Part shown: positions 16,705 to 27,955 of the stretch, piece by piece
How the letters are laid out: each line of letters starts with the position of its first letter
Numbering within the stretch: position 1 is the first letter of the stretch
Notes under the pieces: model-generated
Database searches by the model: none
What the model was told of the DNA's origin: nothing
What the model saw: only the letters and a program-made list of their open reading frames with translations
Program-made: the position numbers and the translations under genes
From: Gammaproteobacteria bacterium
GTDB lineage: Bacteria; Pseudomonadota; Gammaproteobacteria; Chromatiales; Chromatiaceae
Assembly (NCBI GenBank): GCA_020445405.1
Contig: JAGRGQ010000019.1
Span: 1-56,941, forward strand
Direction: 5' to 3'
Length of the DNA stretch: 56,941 bases

Positions 16705-16732
16705 TGATCAAATCCAACGAGAGGAGTCTGAA

Positions 16733-17668
16733 ATGAAAGTTGCTGTCCTTGGTGCCGCTGGCGGTATCGGTCAACCTTTATCACTGCTTTTGAAGAAAGG
16801 GTTGCCCGCAGGATCTGAATTGGCGCTTTATGACGTCAGTCCTGTAGTTCCGGGTGTGGCTGCAGACCTGAGTCATATTCCAAACCGGGTTAAGGTGTCC
16901 GGGTATGGCGCCGAGCGTCTCGATGATGCGCTGAAAAACAGCGATATCGTGGTGATTCCGGCAGGTGTTCCGCGTAAACCTGGTATGACCCGTGACGATC
17001 TTTTCAACACCAACGCAGGAATCGTCAAAAATCTCGTCGCCGCGAGCGCCAAAGCCTGTCCAAATGCCTGCATCGCGATAATAACGAACCCGGTAAACTC
17101 CACCGTTCCTATCGCCGCGGAGACACTTAAACAGGCCGGTGTTTATGACCCGAGGAAACTATTCGGAATCACGACGCTGGATGTCATTCGCTCCCAGACT
17201 TTTGTGGGCGAGCTGAAAGGACTTGTTCCGGAGGATATCAATGTCACCGTCGTTGGGGGGCACAGTGGAGAAACCATTATTCCTCTTTTGTCCCAGCTCG
17301 GCCTGGACTTTACTGCAGAACAGGTGGAGCAGCTTACCCCGCGCATTCAAAATGCCGGTACCGAGGTTGTTGAAGCCAAAGCCGGCGGCGGATCGGCCAC
17401 GCTTTCAATGGCTGAAGCCGGTGCCCGGTTTACATTGCATTTGGTCGCGGCACTCTCCGGAACCGAGTCAGTTCAGTGTACGTTTGTCGCCGTGGAAGGG
17501 CAGCCGACTGAATTTCTGGCACTCCCTGTCCGCCTCGGCAGGAATGGCGCTGAAGAGATACTCGATCCCGGTGAATTCAGTCAATACGAACGTAAAATTT
17601 TTGATGATATGCTCCCCGCTCTCAAAGGCAACATCGAGAAAGGTCTGGCATTCGCCCATAGCAATTAA
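16733..17668 (+). CDS. mdh: Malate dehydrogenase (NAD-dependent)
   Basis: 311 residues. Converts malate and oxaloacetate in the TCA cycle. The NAD fold begins at once with [15 protein letters not shown] (GxxGxxG); the active loop is [16 protein letters not shown] (substrate arginines), [13 protein letters not shown], then [13 protein letters not shown] with the catalytic His. Length and sequence match the E. coli type of Mdh. GAGGAG lies 7 bases before the ATG. Neighbour of citrate synthase, with which it forms a TCA pair, though each has its own promoter. Confidence 0.97.
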   Translation: MKVAVLGAAGGIGQPLSLLLKKGLPAGSELALYDVSPVVPGVAADLSHIPNRVKVSGYGAERLDDALKNSDIVVIPAGVPRKPGMTRDDLFNTNAGIVKNLVAASAKACPNACIAIITNPVNSTVPIAAETLKQAGVYDPRKLFGITTLDVIRSQTFVGELKGLVPEDINVTVVGGHSGETIIPLLSQLGLDFTAEQVEQLTPRIQNAGTEVVEAKAGGGSATLSMAEAGARFTLHLVAALSGTESVQCTFVAVEGQPTEFLALPVRLGRNGAEEILDPGEFSQYERKIFDDMLPALKGNIEKGLAFAHSN

Positions 17669-17679
17669 CTTAGACCCTG

Positions 17680-17729
17680 CCTGAAACAGCCGCTTTCGTC
17701 ATCGTCATCCCGGCGCTTGCCGGGATGAC
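17680..17729. repeat. Dispersed REP-like repeat, copy 1 (after mdh)
   Basis: Core hairpin GTCATCCCGGC (17704-17714), loop GCTT, GCCGGGATGAC (17719-17729), a perfect 11-bp stem of the kind found as dispersed repeats in many proteobacteria (its translation reads VIPASAGMT). The flank CTGAAACAGCCGCTTT (17681-17696) recurs in altered form before the repeat at 28582. It may also serve as transcription stop for mdh, although there is no T-run. Confidence 0.7.
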
Positions 17730-17954
17730 TCGATGATAGAAAGGCGTATATGCATTTGACCGGAAACTGATCTTTGCCGCATACCGGTCAAGGTCAACCC
17801 TCCTCCCGTTATGACAGAGCCACGATTCCGGATTTGCCCGGAATTGCAAAAAGAGCCTGAATCCTGTTTGCACACGCGCGCACTCTGCATGAGCCACTAG
17901 TAACGGCGGTCCAATATTTTAAACTGTACGTACATCTAATTATTACACCGAAAC

Positions 17955-17983
17955 TTGAGATAGCCACTGGTGTCTGTTATAAA
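17955..17983 (+). promoter_or_regulatory. Predicted sigma-70 promoter of gltA
   Basis: TTGAGA (17955-17960), exactly 17 bp spacer, TATAAA (17978-17983); transcription start about 17990, leader about 34 bases. One of the best promoter matches seen in the window. Confidence 0.65.
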
Positions 17984-18023
17984 GTTCATCCCTTCATCGG
18001 TTTTCAGTCACTAGGGAATTATC

Positions 18024-19319
18024 ATGTCCAAAAAAACCATAACGCTCATTAACAACTCAGACGGCCGCAGGGTGGATCTGCCCTTGTACAAAGGCACCAT
18101 CGGTCCGGAAGTGATGGATATCGGCAAGCTCTACAGCGAGATGGGAATTTTTACATTTGATCCCGGTTTTGTTGCGACCGGCAGTTGTCGCAGTTCGATT
18201 ACTTACATCGATGGTGATAAGGGAAAACTCTGGTACCGCGGCTATCCCATCGAACAGTTAGCCGAAAAAGCGACTTTTCTCGAGGTCGCGTATCTGCTGC
18301 TTTACGGTGAATTGCCATCACTCGAGCAGTTGGCAAGTTTCGAACACATTATCCGGCACCACTCAATGCTGAACGAGACCCTGAAAAATTTCTTCGATGG
18401 ATTTCATTACAACGCGCACCCCATGGCGGTGATGGTTGGAGTAGTGGGCTCGCTTTCCGCTTTCTACCACGACTCGCTGGATATCAACAATCCAAGGCAC
18501 AGGGAGATCTCCGCACACAGGATGATAGCCAAAATGCCGACCATCGCAGCTGCGAGTTACAAACACAACATTGGTGAGCCATTTATTTACCCGCGCAACG
18601 AACTGGACTACTGCGCCAATTTTCTCTACATGATGTTCGCCACGCCCTGCGAGCCATATCTCCCGGATCCGTTGGCGGTAAAGGCTGTCAACCTTCTCTT
18701 TATTCTACATGCGGACCACGAACAGAACGCGAGTACCTCCACCGTTCGTCTCGCCGGCAGTTCCCAGGCCAACCCTTTCGCGTGTCTTGCTTCGGGCATT
18801 GCCTCTTTATGGGGGCCTTCCCACGGCGGTGCCAATGAGGCCGTACTGGATATGCTGAGCAAGATCGGCGATGTCTCCAACGTTTCCCGCTTTATTGACA
18901 AGGCGAAGGATCCCGACGATCCCTTCCGTTTGATGGGGTTCGGCCATCGCGTCTATAAAAACCACGACCCGCGGGCAACTATTATCCGCAAAGTGTGTCA
19001 TGAGCTCCTCGACTCAATGGCCGATACAAACAATCCCATGTTCGAACTGGCGCTAAAACTGGAGGAGGTGGCGCTCTCAGATGAGTATTTTATAGAGAGA
19101 AAACTCTACCCGAACGTCGATTTCTACTCCGGCATCATTTATCGTGCGTTGAATATTCCCAGAAGTATGTTTACGGTGATGTTCGCCATAGCGCGTACCG
19201 TAGGCTGGATGTCACACTGGATGGAGATGATGGATGACCCCGACCAGCGTATTGGGCGCCCCCGTCAGATCTATACCGGACACGACCGGCGCGATTACAT
19301 ACCCATCGACGAGCGCTGA
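18024..19319 (+). CDS. gltA: Citrate synthase (type II)
   Basis: 431 residues. Condenses oxaloacetate and acetyl-CoA to citrate. Catalytic motifs are present: [15 protein letters not shown] with the active His, and [16 protein letters not shown] with the second His and the substrate arginine; the catalytic Asp lies in VDFYSGI. The N-terminal beta-rich extension ([21 protein letters not shown]) and length mark the hexameric, NADH-inhibited gram-negative type II enzyme. Single-gene unit downstream of a strong promoter; converges with the unknown gene ending at 19515. Confidence 0.97.
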   Translation: MSKKTITLINNSDGRRVDLPLYKGTIGPEVMDIGKLYSEMGIFTFDPGFVATGSCRSSITYIDGDKGKLWYRGYPIEQLAEKATFLEVAYLLLYGELPSLEQLASFEHIIRHHSMLNETLKNFFDGFHYNAHPMAVMVGVVGSLSAFYHDSLDINNPRHREISAHRMIAKMPTIAAASYKHNIGEPFIYPRNELDYCANFLYMMFATPCEPYLPDPLAVKAVNLLFILHADHEQNASTSTVRLAGSSQANPFACLASGIASLWGPSHGGANEAVLDMLSKIGDVSNVSRFIDKAKDPDDPFRLMGFGHRVYKNHDPRATIIRKVCHELLDSMADTNNPMFELALKLEEVALSDEYFIERKLYPNVDFYSGIIYRALNIPRSMFTVMFAIARTVGWMSHWMEMMDDPDQRIGRPRQIYTGHDRRDYIPIDER

Positions 19320-19514
19320 TATTCCCTCCACTGCTCTATTCGGCGACCCGATAGCATGGATTGCCGAATAGTTGAGTGCCTTGCCTCTGCTCCAGGCAGC
19401 ATCTGTTCACTCCCTACAGATACCGGCCGCCTGGTGAGCCATGCCGAAAACGTGGCGTTGCACATTCTCTTGTACCGGCGACCGCAAGCACACTAGTGTG
19501 TGAGGATCGAAAGG

Positions 19515-20117
19515 TCAGGTGTTCAGCAGTGCTCGGGCGCGGGATAGACCGGCTCCCAGGCCGGGCTTGTCGCTCTGACTGTCGAGAGGTGGATTGGCTC
19601 TGTCCACGGGAGACAGCAGGATCAGTTCAAATTTCGCATCCCCCGCCTGAAACGCGAATATTGGATGGGATTTTGTGTTACCTCCGGAGTGCCTCATTCT
19701 GATCTCTCTCTGGTCAAACGGGATCCGCTTTTCCATCAAATGAAGTATCAGCTCCTCCGCTGTATCGGCAAACAGAAACAGCTGCACAGGACTGCCTCTG
19801 TCCGCGGTACCTTCAAGTACGGGTCCGGTCAGACGCGGTGAGAAAACCTGAAACTGCTGCATTGCCTCAACCGCCATTCGCCGCAACTGCCGTAACACTT
19901 CCGGCTGGGAATCGCTTCTGAACAGCAGCTGGTATTCATGCAATGCCGCATCGATCTCCCTGTTGTCCGGAAGACATCGCTGGTCTTTACAGCCCAACCT
20001 TGCAGCGGCTTTGCGTCTTGCGCCCTGGAAATCCCAGCTCTCCTGATTGGCCAGTATCCTCGCGGCTTCATGTGCAATCAGCAGTCGGGTGGCACGGCAC
20101 TTAGAATGGATCTTCAT
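19515..20117 (-). CDS. Conserved hypothetical protein coupled to mrcA
   Basis: 200 residues with no domain I can name. The N-terminal third (RLLIAHEAARILANQESWDFQGARRKAAARLG) is basic and helical, then DNREIDAALHEYQLLF, and a mixed part with LFLFADTAEELILHLMEKRIPFDQREIRMR and FELILLSP, which resembles strands of an alpha/beta domain. No signal peptide or membrane segment. Its ATG lies inside the end of mrcA (17-bp overlap) and has no Shine-Dalgarno of its own, so its translation is probably coupled to mrcA. A role alongside peptidoglycan synthesis is inferred only from that coupling. Confidence 0.8.
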   Translation of the reverse strand: MKIHSKCRATRLLIAHEAARILANQESWDFQGARRKAAARLGCKDQRCLPDNREIDAALHEYQLLFRSDSQPEVLRQLRRMAVEAMQQFQVFSPRLTGPVLEGTADRGSPVQLFLFADTAEELILHLMEKRIPFDQREIRMRHSGGNTKSHPIFAFQAGDAKFELILLSPVDRANPPLDSQSDKPGLGAGLSRARALLNT

Positions 20118-22539
20118 TTTTACTGGTTGCGTTGCTGCTTCCGCCGATATTATCGACGCCTCTGACGGTTCTGCTGAATCTCTGTGTCGCTAATTCAGGC
20201 GCATTTTCAGCACGGAATACTTCGAAAATGGCATCTTTCTGGTCCGATCCTGCACGTTTTCCCGTCGTTGGATCAATCCGTACCGTCACGATACCGGGAG
20301 GCATCACCAGCGGTTGTTCTGCAACATCTTTTAAAGCCTCCTTCATGTAAGCGATCCAGGCGGGCAACGCGGCCCGTCCCCCGACTTCGCCCCGCCCAAG
20401 TGGTTTTGCGGAATCGAACCCCACCCAGGAAATCGCTACATGCGAACGGTTAAACCCATTAAACCAGGCATCCTTCTGTTCATTGGTGGTACCGGTTTTG
20501 CCCGCCAGATCGTCTCTTCCGAGTGAACGCGCTTTGGTTGCAGTTCCCCGTCGAATGACATCCTGCATCATGGAGATCATCAAATAATGGTTCTGTGCAG
20601 ATATTACTCTTGGCGCAAATGAGGGCGCCTCCCCCTGGTCATTTTCATTTGCAGATTCATTGGCGGCGCGATCAGCACAGGTTTCGCAAACCCTGAGTGG
20701 GTTGGCGTTGTACAGGCTGTTGTTGTGGTTGTCGCTGATGCTCTCTATCAGATAAGGATTAATCCGGAATCCGCCGTTGGCCAGAATGGCGTAGGCGGAA
20801 GCCATCTGCAGCGGGGTGACAGCCGCACTGCCCAGGGCCAGAGACAGGTTATTGGGAAGCTTCCTGGGATCGAATCCGAAGCGCTCTGCGTATGCCAACG
20901 CATGGGGGATCCCCATCGAACGAAGCAATCGGATTGAAACAAGATTCCGCGACTTGGTAAGCGCATAACGCAGACGCGTGGGACCAAAAAATTTCCCGCT
21001 GTAATTCTCCGGTCGCCAGGTGCCTTCAAGGCTGGGATCGTCAAACACAACCGGCGCATCGTTTATCAGGCTGGCGGGCGTAAAACCGGCTTCCAGTGCC
21101 GCTGAGTAGATAAATGGCTTGAATCCCGACCCGGGCTGGCGCAGAGCCTGAGTGACACGATTGAATTTACTGGTATAGAAATCGTATCCGCCGACCAGCG
21201 AGATCAATGCACCGTCGTCGGGGTCGAGCGAGACAAGGGCGCCCTCCACCGCAGGAACCTGCGCCAATCGCAGATATGTCCCTTTCTCCGATTTCTCTTC
21301 AAGCACCCGTACCAGATCGCCTGGTGCGACAATCTCATTAGCGCGTTTGGGCGACGCCCCCCGACTACTCTCATTTATATAAGCCCTTGCCCATTCAAGA
21401 CCTTTCCAGTGAATAACGGATCGATTTCCGTTACCCAGGTATACTTCGATGCTGTTTTCATCTACCGCGGTTACTATTGCTGCCGGCAAGTCCGCTACCG
21501 CGCGGTGATCTTTCAACATGAGATCCAGGTCTCGATCATCAGCCGCCTGGTTGATATCAAAATTCTGTTCCGCACCACGGTACCCATGGCGCAGATCATA
21601 CTCCTGAAGTGTATTTCTCAGAGCACTGTTCGCAGCCTCCTGCAGACGACTGTCAATCGTCGTATAAACATTGTAACCATCGGTATAGGTGTTTTCGCCA
21701 TAGCGTTCGACCATTTCCGCTCTGACCATTTCCGCAACATAGGGCGCTTCCACCTCGACATTGGCGGAATGGATATAGGCGGTAACCGGTTCTTCAATAG
21801 CCTGTTGGTACTGCGCTTCCGATATGTAGGAGAGGCGTTTCATCTGGCCAAGCACATAGTTTCTGCGCTCGATCGCTCGCGTGGGATCGGTGACGGGATT
21901 ATTAGCCGACGGCGCTTTCGGGAGGCCGGCCACCATCGCGATCTGGGCCAGGCTCAACTCATCAACCGTCTTCCCGTAGTAGACTTGGGCGGCTGCGCCG
22001 ACCCCGTAAGCACGATGTCCCATGTAAATTTTATTGAGATAAAGCTCAAGAATCTTCTCTTTGCTCAGCTCAGTCTCGATCCTGAGCGCCAGGAAAATTT
22101 CGTTGAGCTTTCGGATATAGGTTTTCTCACGCGTTAGAAAGAAGTTCCTCGCCACCTGCATGGTGATTGTGCTGCCGCCCTGTTTCTTTTCCCCGGTCAA
22201 CAGCAATTGCAGGGCGGCACGAACAATGCCTTGGTAATCCACACCGGGATGCTCAAAAAACCGGTTGTCTTCAGCGGCCAGAAAGGATTGAATTAAAATT
22301 TTGGGCAGATCGTCATAGCCAAGAGGTATGCGCCGTTTCTCGCCAAATTCCGCTATCAGCTTCTTATCACGGGAAAAAACGCGTAACGGCACCTGAAATT
22401 GCACATCTCTCAGATTCTCGGTGGAGGGCAGCTTGGGTTCAAGGTAGAAATAGGTGGCAATTATGGCGGCCACACTAAAAAAACCTGTGATAAATAGCGT
22501 CCAAAATCCTATTTTGAGAAGTTTTATTAACAGCTTCAT
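20101..22539 (-). CDS. mrcA: Penicillin-binding protein 1A (bifunctional)
   Basis: 812 residues. One membrane anchor at about residues 9-31, a GT51 transglycosylase domain with catalytic E90 in SFLAAEDNRFFEHPG and the GGSTITMQ motif, an OB-like linker typical of PBP1A, and a transpeptidase domain with S471 (SGFK), then SRN and KTGTT. It polymerises and cross-links peptidoglycan. The ATG at 22539 is preferred (MKLLIKLLK is the usual PBP1A start); a GTG at 22590 in frame is an alternative, and neither has a good Shine-Dalgarno. Divergent from pilM across 211 bp, an arrangement common in Pseudomonas and relatives. Confidence 0.96.
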   Translation of the reverse strand: MKLLIKLLKIGFWTLFITGFFSVAAIIATYFYLEPKLPSTENLRDVQFQVPLRVFSRDKKLIAEFGEKRRIPLGYDDLPKILIQSFLAAEDNRFFEHPGVDYQGIVRAALQLLLTGEKKQGGSTITMQVARNFFLTREKTYIRKLNEIFLALRIETELSKEKILELYLNKIYMGHRAYGVGAAAQVYYGKTVDELSLAQIAMVAGLPKAPSANNPVTDPTRAIERRNYVLGQMKRLSYISEAQYQQAIEEPVTAYIHSANVEVEAPYVAEMVRAEMVERYGENTYTDGYNVYTTIDSRLQEAANSALRNTLQEYDLRHGYRGAEQNFDINQAADDRDLDLMLKDHRAVADLPAAIVTAVDENSIEVYLGNGNRSVIHWKGLEWARAYINESSRGASPKRANEIVAPGDLVRVLEEKSEKGTYLRLAQVPAVEGALVSLDPDDGALISLVGGYDFYTSKFNRVTQALRQPGSGFKPFIYSAALEAGFTPASLINDAPVVFDDPSLEGTWRPENYSGKFFGPTRLRYALTKSRNLVSIRLLRSMGIPHALAYAERFGFDPRKLPNNLSLALGSAAVTPLQMASAYAILANGGFRINPYLIESISDNHNNSLYNANPLRVCETCADRAANESANENDQGEAPSFAPRVISAQNHYLMISMMQDVIRRGTATKARSLGRDDLAGKTGTTNEQKDAWFNGFNRSHVAISWVGFDSAKPLGRGEVGGRAALPAWIAYMKEALKDVAEQPLVMPPGIVTVRIDPTTGKRAGSDQKDAIFEVFRAENAPELATQRFSRTVRGVDNIGGSSNATSKNEDPF

Positions 22540-23823
<1,284 letters not shown>

Positions 23824-23824
<1 letters not shown>

Positions 23825-24420
23825 TGGCTCGTATAAATCTTCTGCCATGGCGAGAGTCGCTGCGCAAGAAGCGGCAGCGGGATTTCGGGGTGTCAATCGC
23901 GATCGCGCTGCTTGCAGTTGGAGCCGGGGCGGCCGGAACCCATTTCTTCATAGAAGACATGATTCAGTATCAGAACAAAAGAAACTCACTTCTGAATACT
24001 GAAATCAGCGCGATGGACCGCAAAATCAAGTCGATTGAGGCACTGGAAAAGACCAAAGCAAAACTGTTGGCCCGCATGGATGTCATTCAGCAACTCCAGG
24101 GCAGCAGGCCGCAAGTTGTACACCTCTTTGATGAGGTGGTCAAAACGATTCCTGATGGAACTCATTTGGTAAAACTTACCCAGCTGGGTGCCGAAGTGAC
24201 GCTGACTGGAGAAGCGCAATCGAACGCCCGAGTCTCCTCATACATGCGTAACATCGAGGCCTCCAAATGGCTGAATAAACCAAATTTGCAGGTCATAACC
24301 AACAAAAATGACAAGAATGATGGAATGAGCAGCTTTATTTTGGTGGCACAACAGGTTTCCCCAGTCAAGGATTCCGCGGATACCGAGAGCGGAAAAAGTG
24401 GAATACAGGCGGGGCAGTAA
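23824..24420 (+). CDS. pilN: Type IV pilus inner-membrane protein PilN
   Basis: 198 residues. The cytoplasmic tail begins ARINLLPWRE, the INLLPWR motif that docks into PilM; then one membrane helix (about residues 22-42), a coiled coil (about 45-85), and a periplasmic ferredoxin-like domain. Forms a heterodimer with PilO. Starts in the pilM stop codon. The last 20 residues are low complexity (DSADTESGKSGIQ). Confidence 0.96.
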
Positions 24421-24435
24421 AGGAAAGGGTAACCA

Positions 24436-25032
24436 ATGAATCTGCAGGAGCTCAACGATCTTGATCTGAATAATATCGGCGACTGGCCGGGTCTGATAAA
24501 GGCCCTGTTGGTGCTGATTATTTGTGGAGCAATCGGTACGGGATGGTACTATTTCGATACAGAGGATCAGCTCCTGCAGTTAAAAAATGTGGAACGGCAG
24601 GAGCAGGAACTACGCGTTACATTTGAGAGGAAACAGGCTAAAGCGGTCAATCTCGAGAAATATCAGAAGCAACTGGAGGAGATGAAGCAGTCGTTTGGTG
24701 CCATGCTTCGACAACTGCCGGACAAAACCGAGGTCGCAGAACTGCTTGTCGACGTTTCGCAGACCGGACTGGCCGCCGGATTGGAATTCGAACTGTTCGA
24801 CCCGTTGGGTGAGAACAGGAAGGATTTTTACGCCGAACTGCCGATTAAAATCAAGGTCAAGGGTGAATATCACCAATTCGGTAATTTCATCAGCGGCTTA
24901 GCCACCTTGCCACGCATCGTGACTATCCACGATATCGCCATCTCCTCCGCCACAGAAAAAGATGACAATCGGCTTGAAATGGAGGCCGTCGCGAAGACCT
25001 ACCGCTACCTTGACGAGGAGAGTGAGAAATGA
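24436..25032 (+). CDS. pilO: Type IV pilus inner-membrane protein PilO
   Basis: 198 residues with a short cytoplasmic end, one membrane helix (about residues 21-40), a coiled coil (about 45-90) and a periplasmic ferredoxin-like domain (EVAELLVDVSQTGLAAGLEF ... VKGEYHQFGNFISGLATLPRI, the usual PilO end). Partner of PilN, binds PilP. A strong AAGGAAAGGG lies upstream of its ATG. Its stop overlaps the pilP start by 4 bp. Confidence 0.96.
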   Translation: MNLQELNDLDLNNIGDWPGLIKALLVLIICGAIGTGWYYFDTEDQLLQLKNVERQEQELRVTFERKQAKAVNLEKYQKQLEEMKQSFGAMLRQLPDKTEVAELLVDVSQTGLAAGLEFELFDPLGENRKDFYAELPIKIKVKGEYHQFGNFISGLATLPRIVTIHDIAISSATEKDDNRLEMEAVAKTYRYLDEESEK

Positions 25033-25565
25033 GCAGGAGGTCGCTGGTTACGGGCCGATTTCTAACGGTCTTGCTGCTGTCCGGGTTCGTCGCGGGATGT
25101 GTCAATCGGGATATGAATGACCTTGAACGTTATGTGGATGAAGTGAAATCCCGAAAGCAGGGTGAGATCGAACCGCTGCCGGAAATCAAACAAATTGAAA
25201 CATTTGCTTACAGAGTGGATAGCCGGCGCAGTCCGTTCCAACCAACCGAGCAGGAGCATACCGAAGAGCAGGAGCAGCAGCTGAACGGACTCGCACCGGA
25301 TCCCAACCGGCGCAAAGAGGAGTTGGAAAGTTATTCCCTGGATTCACTTCGTATGGTGGGAACGCTCAAGCGTGACGAAACAACCTGGGCGCTAGTCAGA
25401 ACAAAAGACCAAACCATTTACCGGGTAAAAGCCGGCAACTACATGGGACACAATCACGGACAGATCACCCGTATTGATGAAAACGATATAGAGTTAACCG
25501 AAATAATACCGAATGGACAGGGGGGCTATCGTGAGCGCCAAGCCTCTCTGGCCTTGAAAGAATAG
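25029..25565 (+). CDS. pilP: Type IV pilus lipoprotein PilP
   Basis: 178 residues. Signal peptide with lipobox VAGC, lipidated C24; after a flexible linker with the typical SPFQP segment (RSPFQPTEQE), the C-terminal beta-sandwich carries the PilP hallmark SLDSLRMVGTL and RVKAGNYMGHNHGQITRI. It connects the PilNO complex to the PilQ secretin. Fourth gene of the pil operon. Confidence 0.96.
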   Translation: MSRRSLVTGRFLTVLLLSGFVAGCVNRDMNDLERYVDEVKSRKQGEIEPLPEIKQIETFAYRVDSRRSPFQPTEQEHTEEQEQQLNGLAPDPNRRKEELESYSLDSLRMVGTLKRDETTWALVRTKDQTIYRVKAGNYMGHNHGQITRIDENDIELTEIIPNGQGGYRERQASLALKE

Positions 25566-25583
25566 GATCAGGGGTAGAAAGCG

Positions 25584-27785
25584 ATGATGGATAAGCCGTT
25601 GGAATCCAGGCAATGGGGACAGAGCAAGCGTTACAGTCTGCTGAACCGCTATGGCGCGTCTTGGAGAGAGGCATTGGGTTTTGCCTGCCTGTTAGCCTGG
25701 CTTGTACCGCTCCAGGCAGCGGACAATGTTCTCAGGAATATTGATTTCGCAGCGCTTCCGGGGAGCAGTGTACAGATCACGCTTGAGGCCGCGCAGCCTA
25801 TTGCGGCACAGCCGAAGATCTTTACCACCGATAATCCCCCCCGTATTGCAATAGATTTTTTGGGTATGACCAGTGGACTCGCACAAAAAACCGTGCCGAT
25901 TGAGGTCGGAATGGCGCGCAGCGTCACTGCGATAGAGGCAGGCGGGCGCACGCGCGTGGTCGTCAATCTGGTCAAACAGACCGGCAACAAAATTCAGGTT
26001 GAGGACAACAAAGTCATAATCACTTTAGCCGGCTCCGCCGATACGGCTGCGAAAACGGCTCAGGCGGTCTCATCCCAAACCCCTGCGACCAACCAGAGAA
26101 CCGCAGCCAGAGTGACCGCTGGCAGCGAAATTGAAGGGGTTGATTTCCGTCGCGGCGACGCCGGTGAGGGCAAGGTGATCCTGCAGCTCAGCGACCCCAC
26201 GGCCGTGGTCGATATGCGTCAGCAGGGTAGCAGGGTCATTCTGGATATATTAAAAACCGGCCTGCCGGATCAGTTTGCCCGCAAGTATGACGTCAGCGAT
26301 TTCGCCACTCCGGTCAAATTGGTTGAAGTCTCCTCCAATAGAAACGACGTCCACGTCGAAATTCAGACTGCAGGTGAGTATGAACATCTGGCATTTCAGG
26401 CTGATGGGCTGTTGACGGTGGAGTTCCGCCCATTGACCAAGAGAGAGAAGGAGGAGATTGAGCGCAAGCGCGATATCTTTACCGGAGAACGGCTCTCACT
26501 GAATTTTCAGGATATACCGGTGCGTTCGGTACTTCAGTTGCTGGCCGATTTTACCGGCCTGAATCTTGTAACCAGCGATACTGTGCAGGGCCAGATCACA
26601 CTGCGCCTGCAGAATGTTCCCTGGGACCAGGCACTCGACATTATTCTCAAGGCGCGCGGCCTCTCAATGCGAAAAAACGGCAATGTAATCATGGTGGCGC
26701 CGACCCAGGAGATCAATCAGAGAGAGCAGCTCGAACTGGAGGCAATGAAGCAGGTGGAAGAGCTGGCTCCATTGCAGTTTGAGTACATTCAGCTTAACTA
26801 TGCAACAGCCGAAGCGATCAGGAAACTGCTGAATGAAAAAGACAACGAACTGCTGACACCCAATCGTGGCAGCGTCACCGTGGACAAGCGGACCAACACG
26901 CTTCTGCTGAAGGATACGGCGGCAAAACTGGAGAGTTTGCGTGAGGTTATTCAACGCCTGGATGTGCCGGTGCGCCAGGTGATGATTGATTCCCGGGTGG
27001 TCATCGCGGAAAACAATTTCACCAAGGAGTTGGGCGTGCGCCTGGGATTTAACCGCGCCAATAGCGCCAATGGCACGGAATTCCTTATCGCCGGCGGACA
27101 ACCGGGCCATATTGACGGAACCGAGGGATTGAATACCGGAAACTTCATGGGTGTGCACGCTGGAATAGAATCCGGCGCCGGAGGACTGGGAGAGCAGCTT
27201 CTGGTGAATTTACCCGCAGCGGGTGCCACCAGCGCGGTCAATCTTCTGATCGGCAAGGTGGGTTCATTCCTGCTGCAGCTTGAACTGTCAGCCATGCAGC
27301 AGGAGGGCCGGGGTGAAATCGTCTCCAATCCCAGGGTCGTTACCTCCGACAATGAAACTGCGATTATTAAGCAGGGTTCCCAGATCCCCTACTCCACGGT
27401 AAGCCAGGACGGCACCAACATCGAATTCAAGGACGCCGTGTTGAAACTGGAAGTGACGCCGAATATCACGCCCGATGACCGCGTGATCATGAAATTGAGC
27501 ATTTCCAGAGACAATCCGAGTACAACGGTGGTGGCAGCTGACGGTACCCGGGGCATCGATACCCGCTCGATAGATACCACGGTGCTGGTCGACAATGGCG
27601 AAACCGTGGTATTGGGCGGTGTGTTCGAGCGAACCCGTTCAGATACAACGGACAAGGTGCCCGTGTTGGGTGATCTACCCGTGCTCGGTTTCTTTTTCCG
27701 GTCCAAAACACAGCAGGATGACAATAGGGAGTTGCTGATTTTCGTCACCCCGAAGATTTTGAAAGAGAGCTTATCCGTGCGTTAG
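25584..27785 (+). CDS. pilQ: Type IV pilus secretin PilQ
   Basis: 733 residues. Signal peptide (hydrophobic run to about residue 46, ending LQAA), two AMIN domains that bind peptidoglycan (about 50-130 and 165-260), the secretin N0 and N1 domains (LNFQDIPVRSVLQLLADFTGLNLV ...), and the secretin barrel with VPVLGDLPVLGFFFRSKTQQDDNRELLIFVTPKI at the end. Multimerises in the outer membrane as the pilus pore. The operon ends here at the terminator 27844-27871. Either of two adjacent ATG codons may start it. Confidence 0.97.
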   Translation: MMDKPLESRQWGQSKRYSLLNRYGASWREALGFACLLAWLVPLQAADNVLRNIDFAALPGSSVQITLEAAQPIAAQPKIFTTDNPPRIAIDFLGMTSGLAQKTVPIEVGMARSVTAIEAGGRTRVVVNLVKQTGNKIQVEDNKVIITLAGSADTAAKTAQAVSSQTPATNQRTAARVTAGSEIEGVDFRRGDAGEGKVILQLSDPTAVVDMRQQGSRVILDILKTGLPDQFARKYDVSDFATPVKLVEVSSNRNDVHVEIQTAGEYEHLAFQADGLLTVEFRPLTKREKEEIERKRDIFTGERLSLNFQDIPVRSVLQLLADFTGLNLVTSDTVQGQITLRLQNVPWDQALDIILKARGLSMRKNGNVIMVAPTQEINQREQLELEAMKQVEELAPLQFEYIQLNYATAEAIRKLLNEKDNELLTPNRGSVTVDKRTNTLLLKDTAAKLESLREVIQRLDVPVRQVMIDSRVVIAENNFTKELGVRLGFNRANSANGTEFLIAGGQPGHIDGTEGLNTGNFMGVHAGIESGAGGLGEQLLVNLPAAGATSAVNLLIGKVGSFLLQLELSAMQQEGRGEIVSNPRVVTSDNETAIIKQGSQIPYSTVSQDGTNIEFKDAVLKLEVTPNITPDDRVIMKLSISRDNPSTTVVAADGTRGIDTRSIDTTVLVDNGETVVLGGVFERTRSDTTDKVPVLGDLPVLGFFFRSKTQQDDNRELLIFVTPKILKESLSVR

Positions 27786-27843
27786 AATGCCCGAAGCATG
27801 AGTGCATCGTCTGGAATTTTCCGGAACGGTTGCTGTCGATTTC

Positions 27844-27871
27844 AAGGGGTCGTTCCAACGACCCCTTTTTT
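27844..27871 (+). terminator. Rho-independent terminator of the pil operon
   Basis: Stem AAGGGGTCGT / ACGACCCCTT around TCCA, followed by a run of T, about 60 bp after the pilQ stop. Strong and well placed; aroK has to start from its own promoter in the 85 bp that remain. Confidence 0.93.
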
Positions 27872-27955
27872 AACTTATCCAATGTATTGTCTTATATAGA
27901 TTGACCTGTCTGCCGTTTAAAACGAAGCATGCGTTATCTGTAATCTGGCGAATCT

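Noticed and set aside
17670-17897. 75-codon minus-strand open frame containing VIPASAGMT
   Set aside because: This text is the well-known translation of a REP-like hairpin, not a gene.
19376-19702. 108-codon plus-strand open frame between gltA and the mrcA-coupled gene
   Set aside because: It lies antisense to much of the coupled gene; composition is arginine- and cysteine-rich as expected of a shadow frame.
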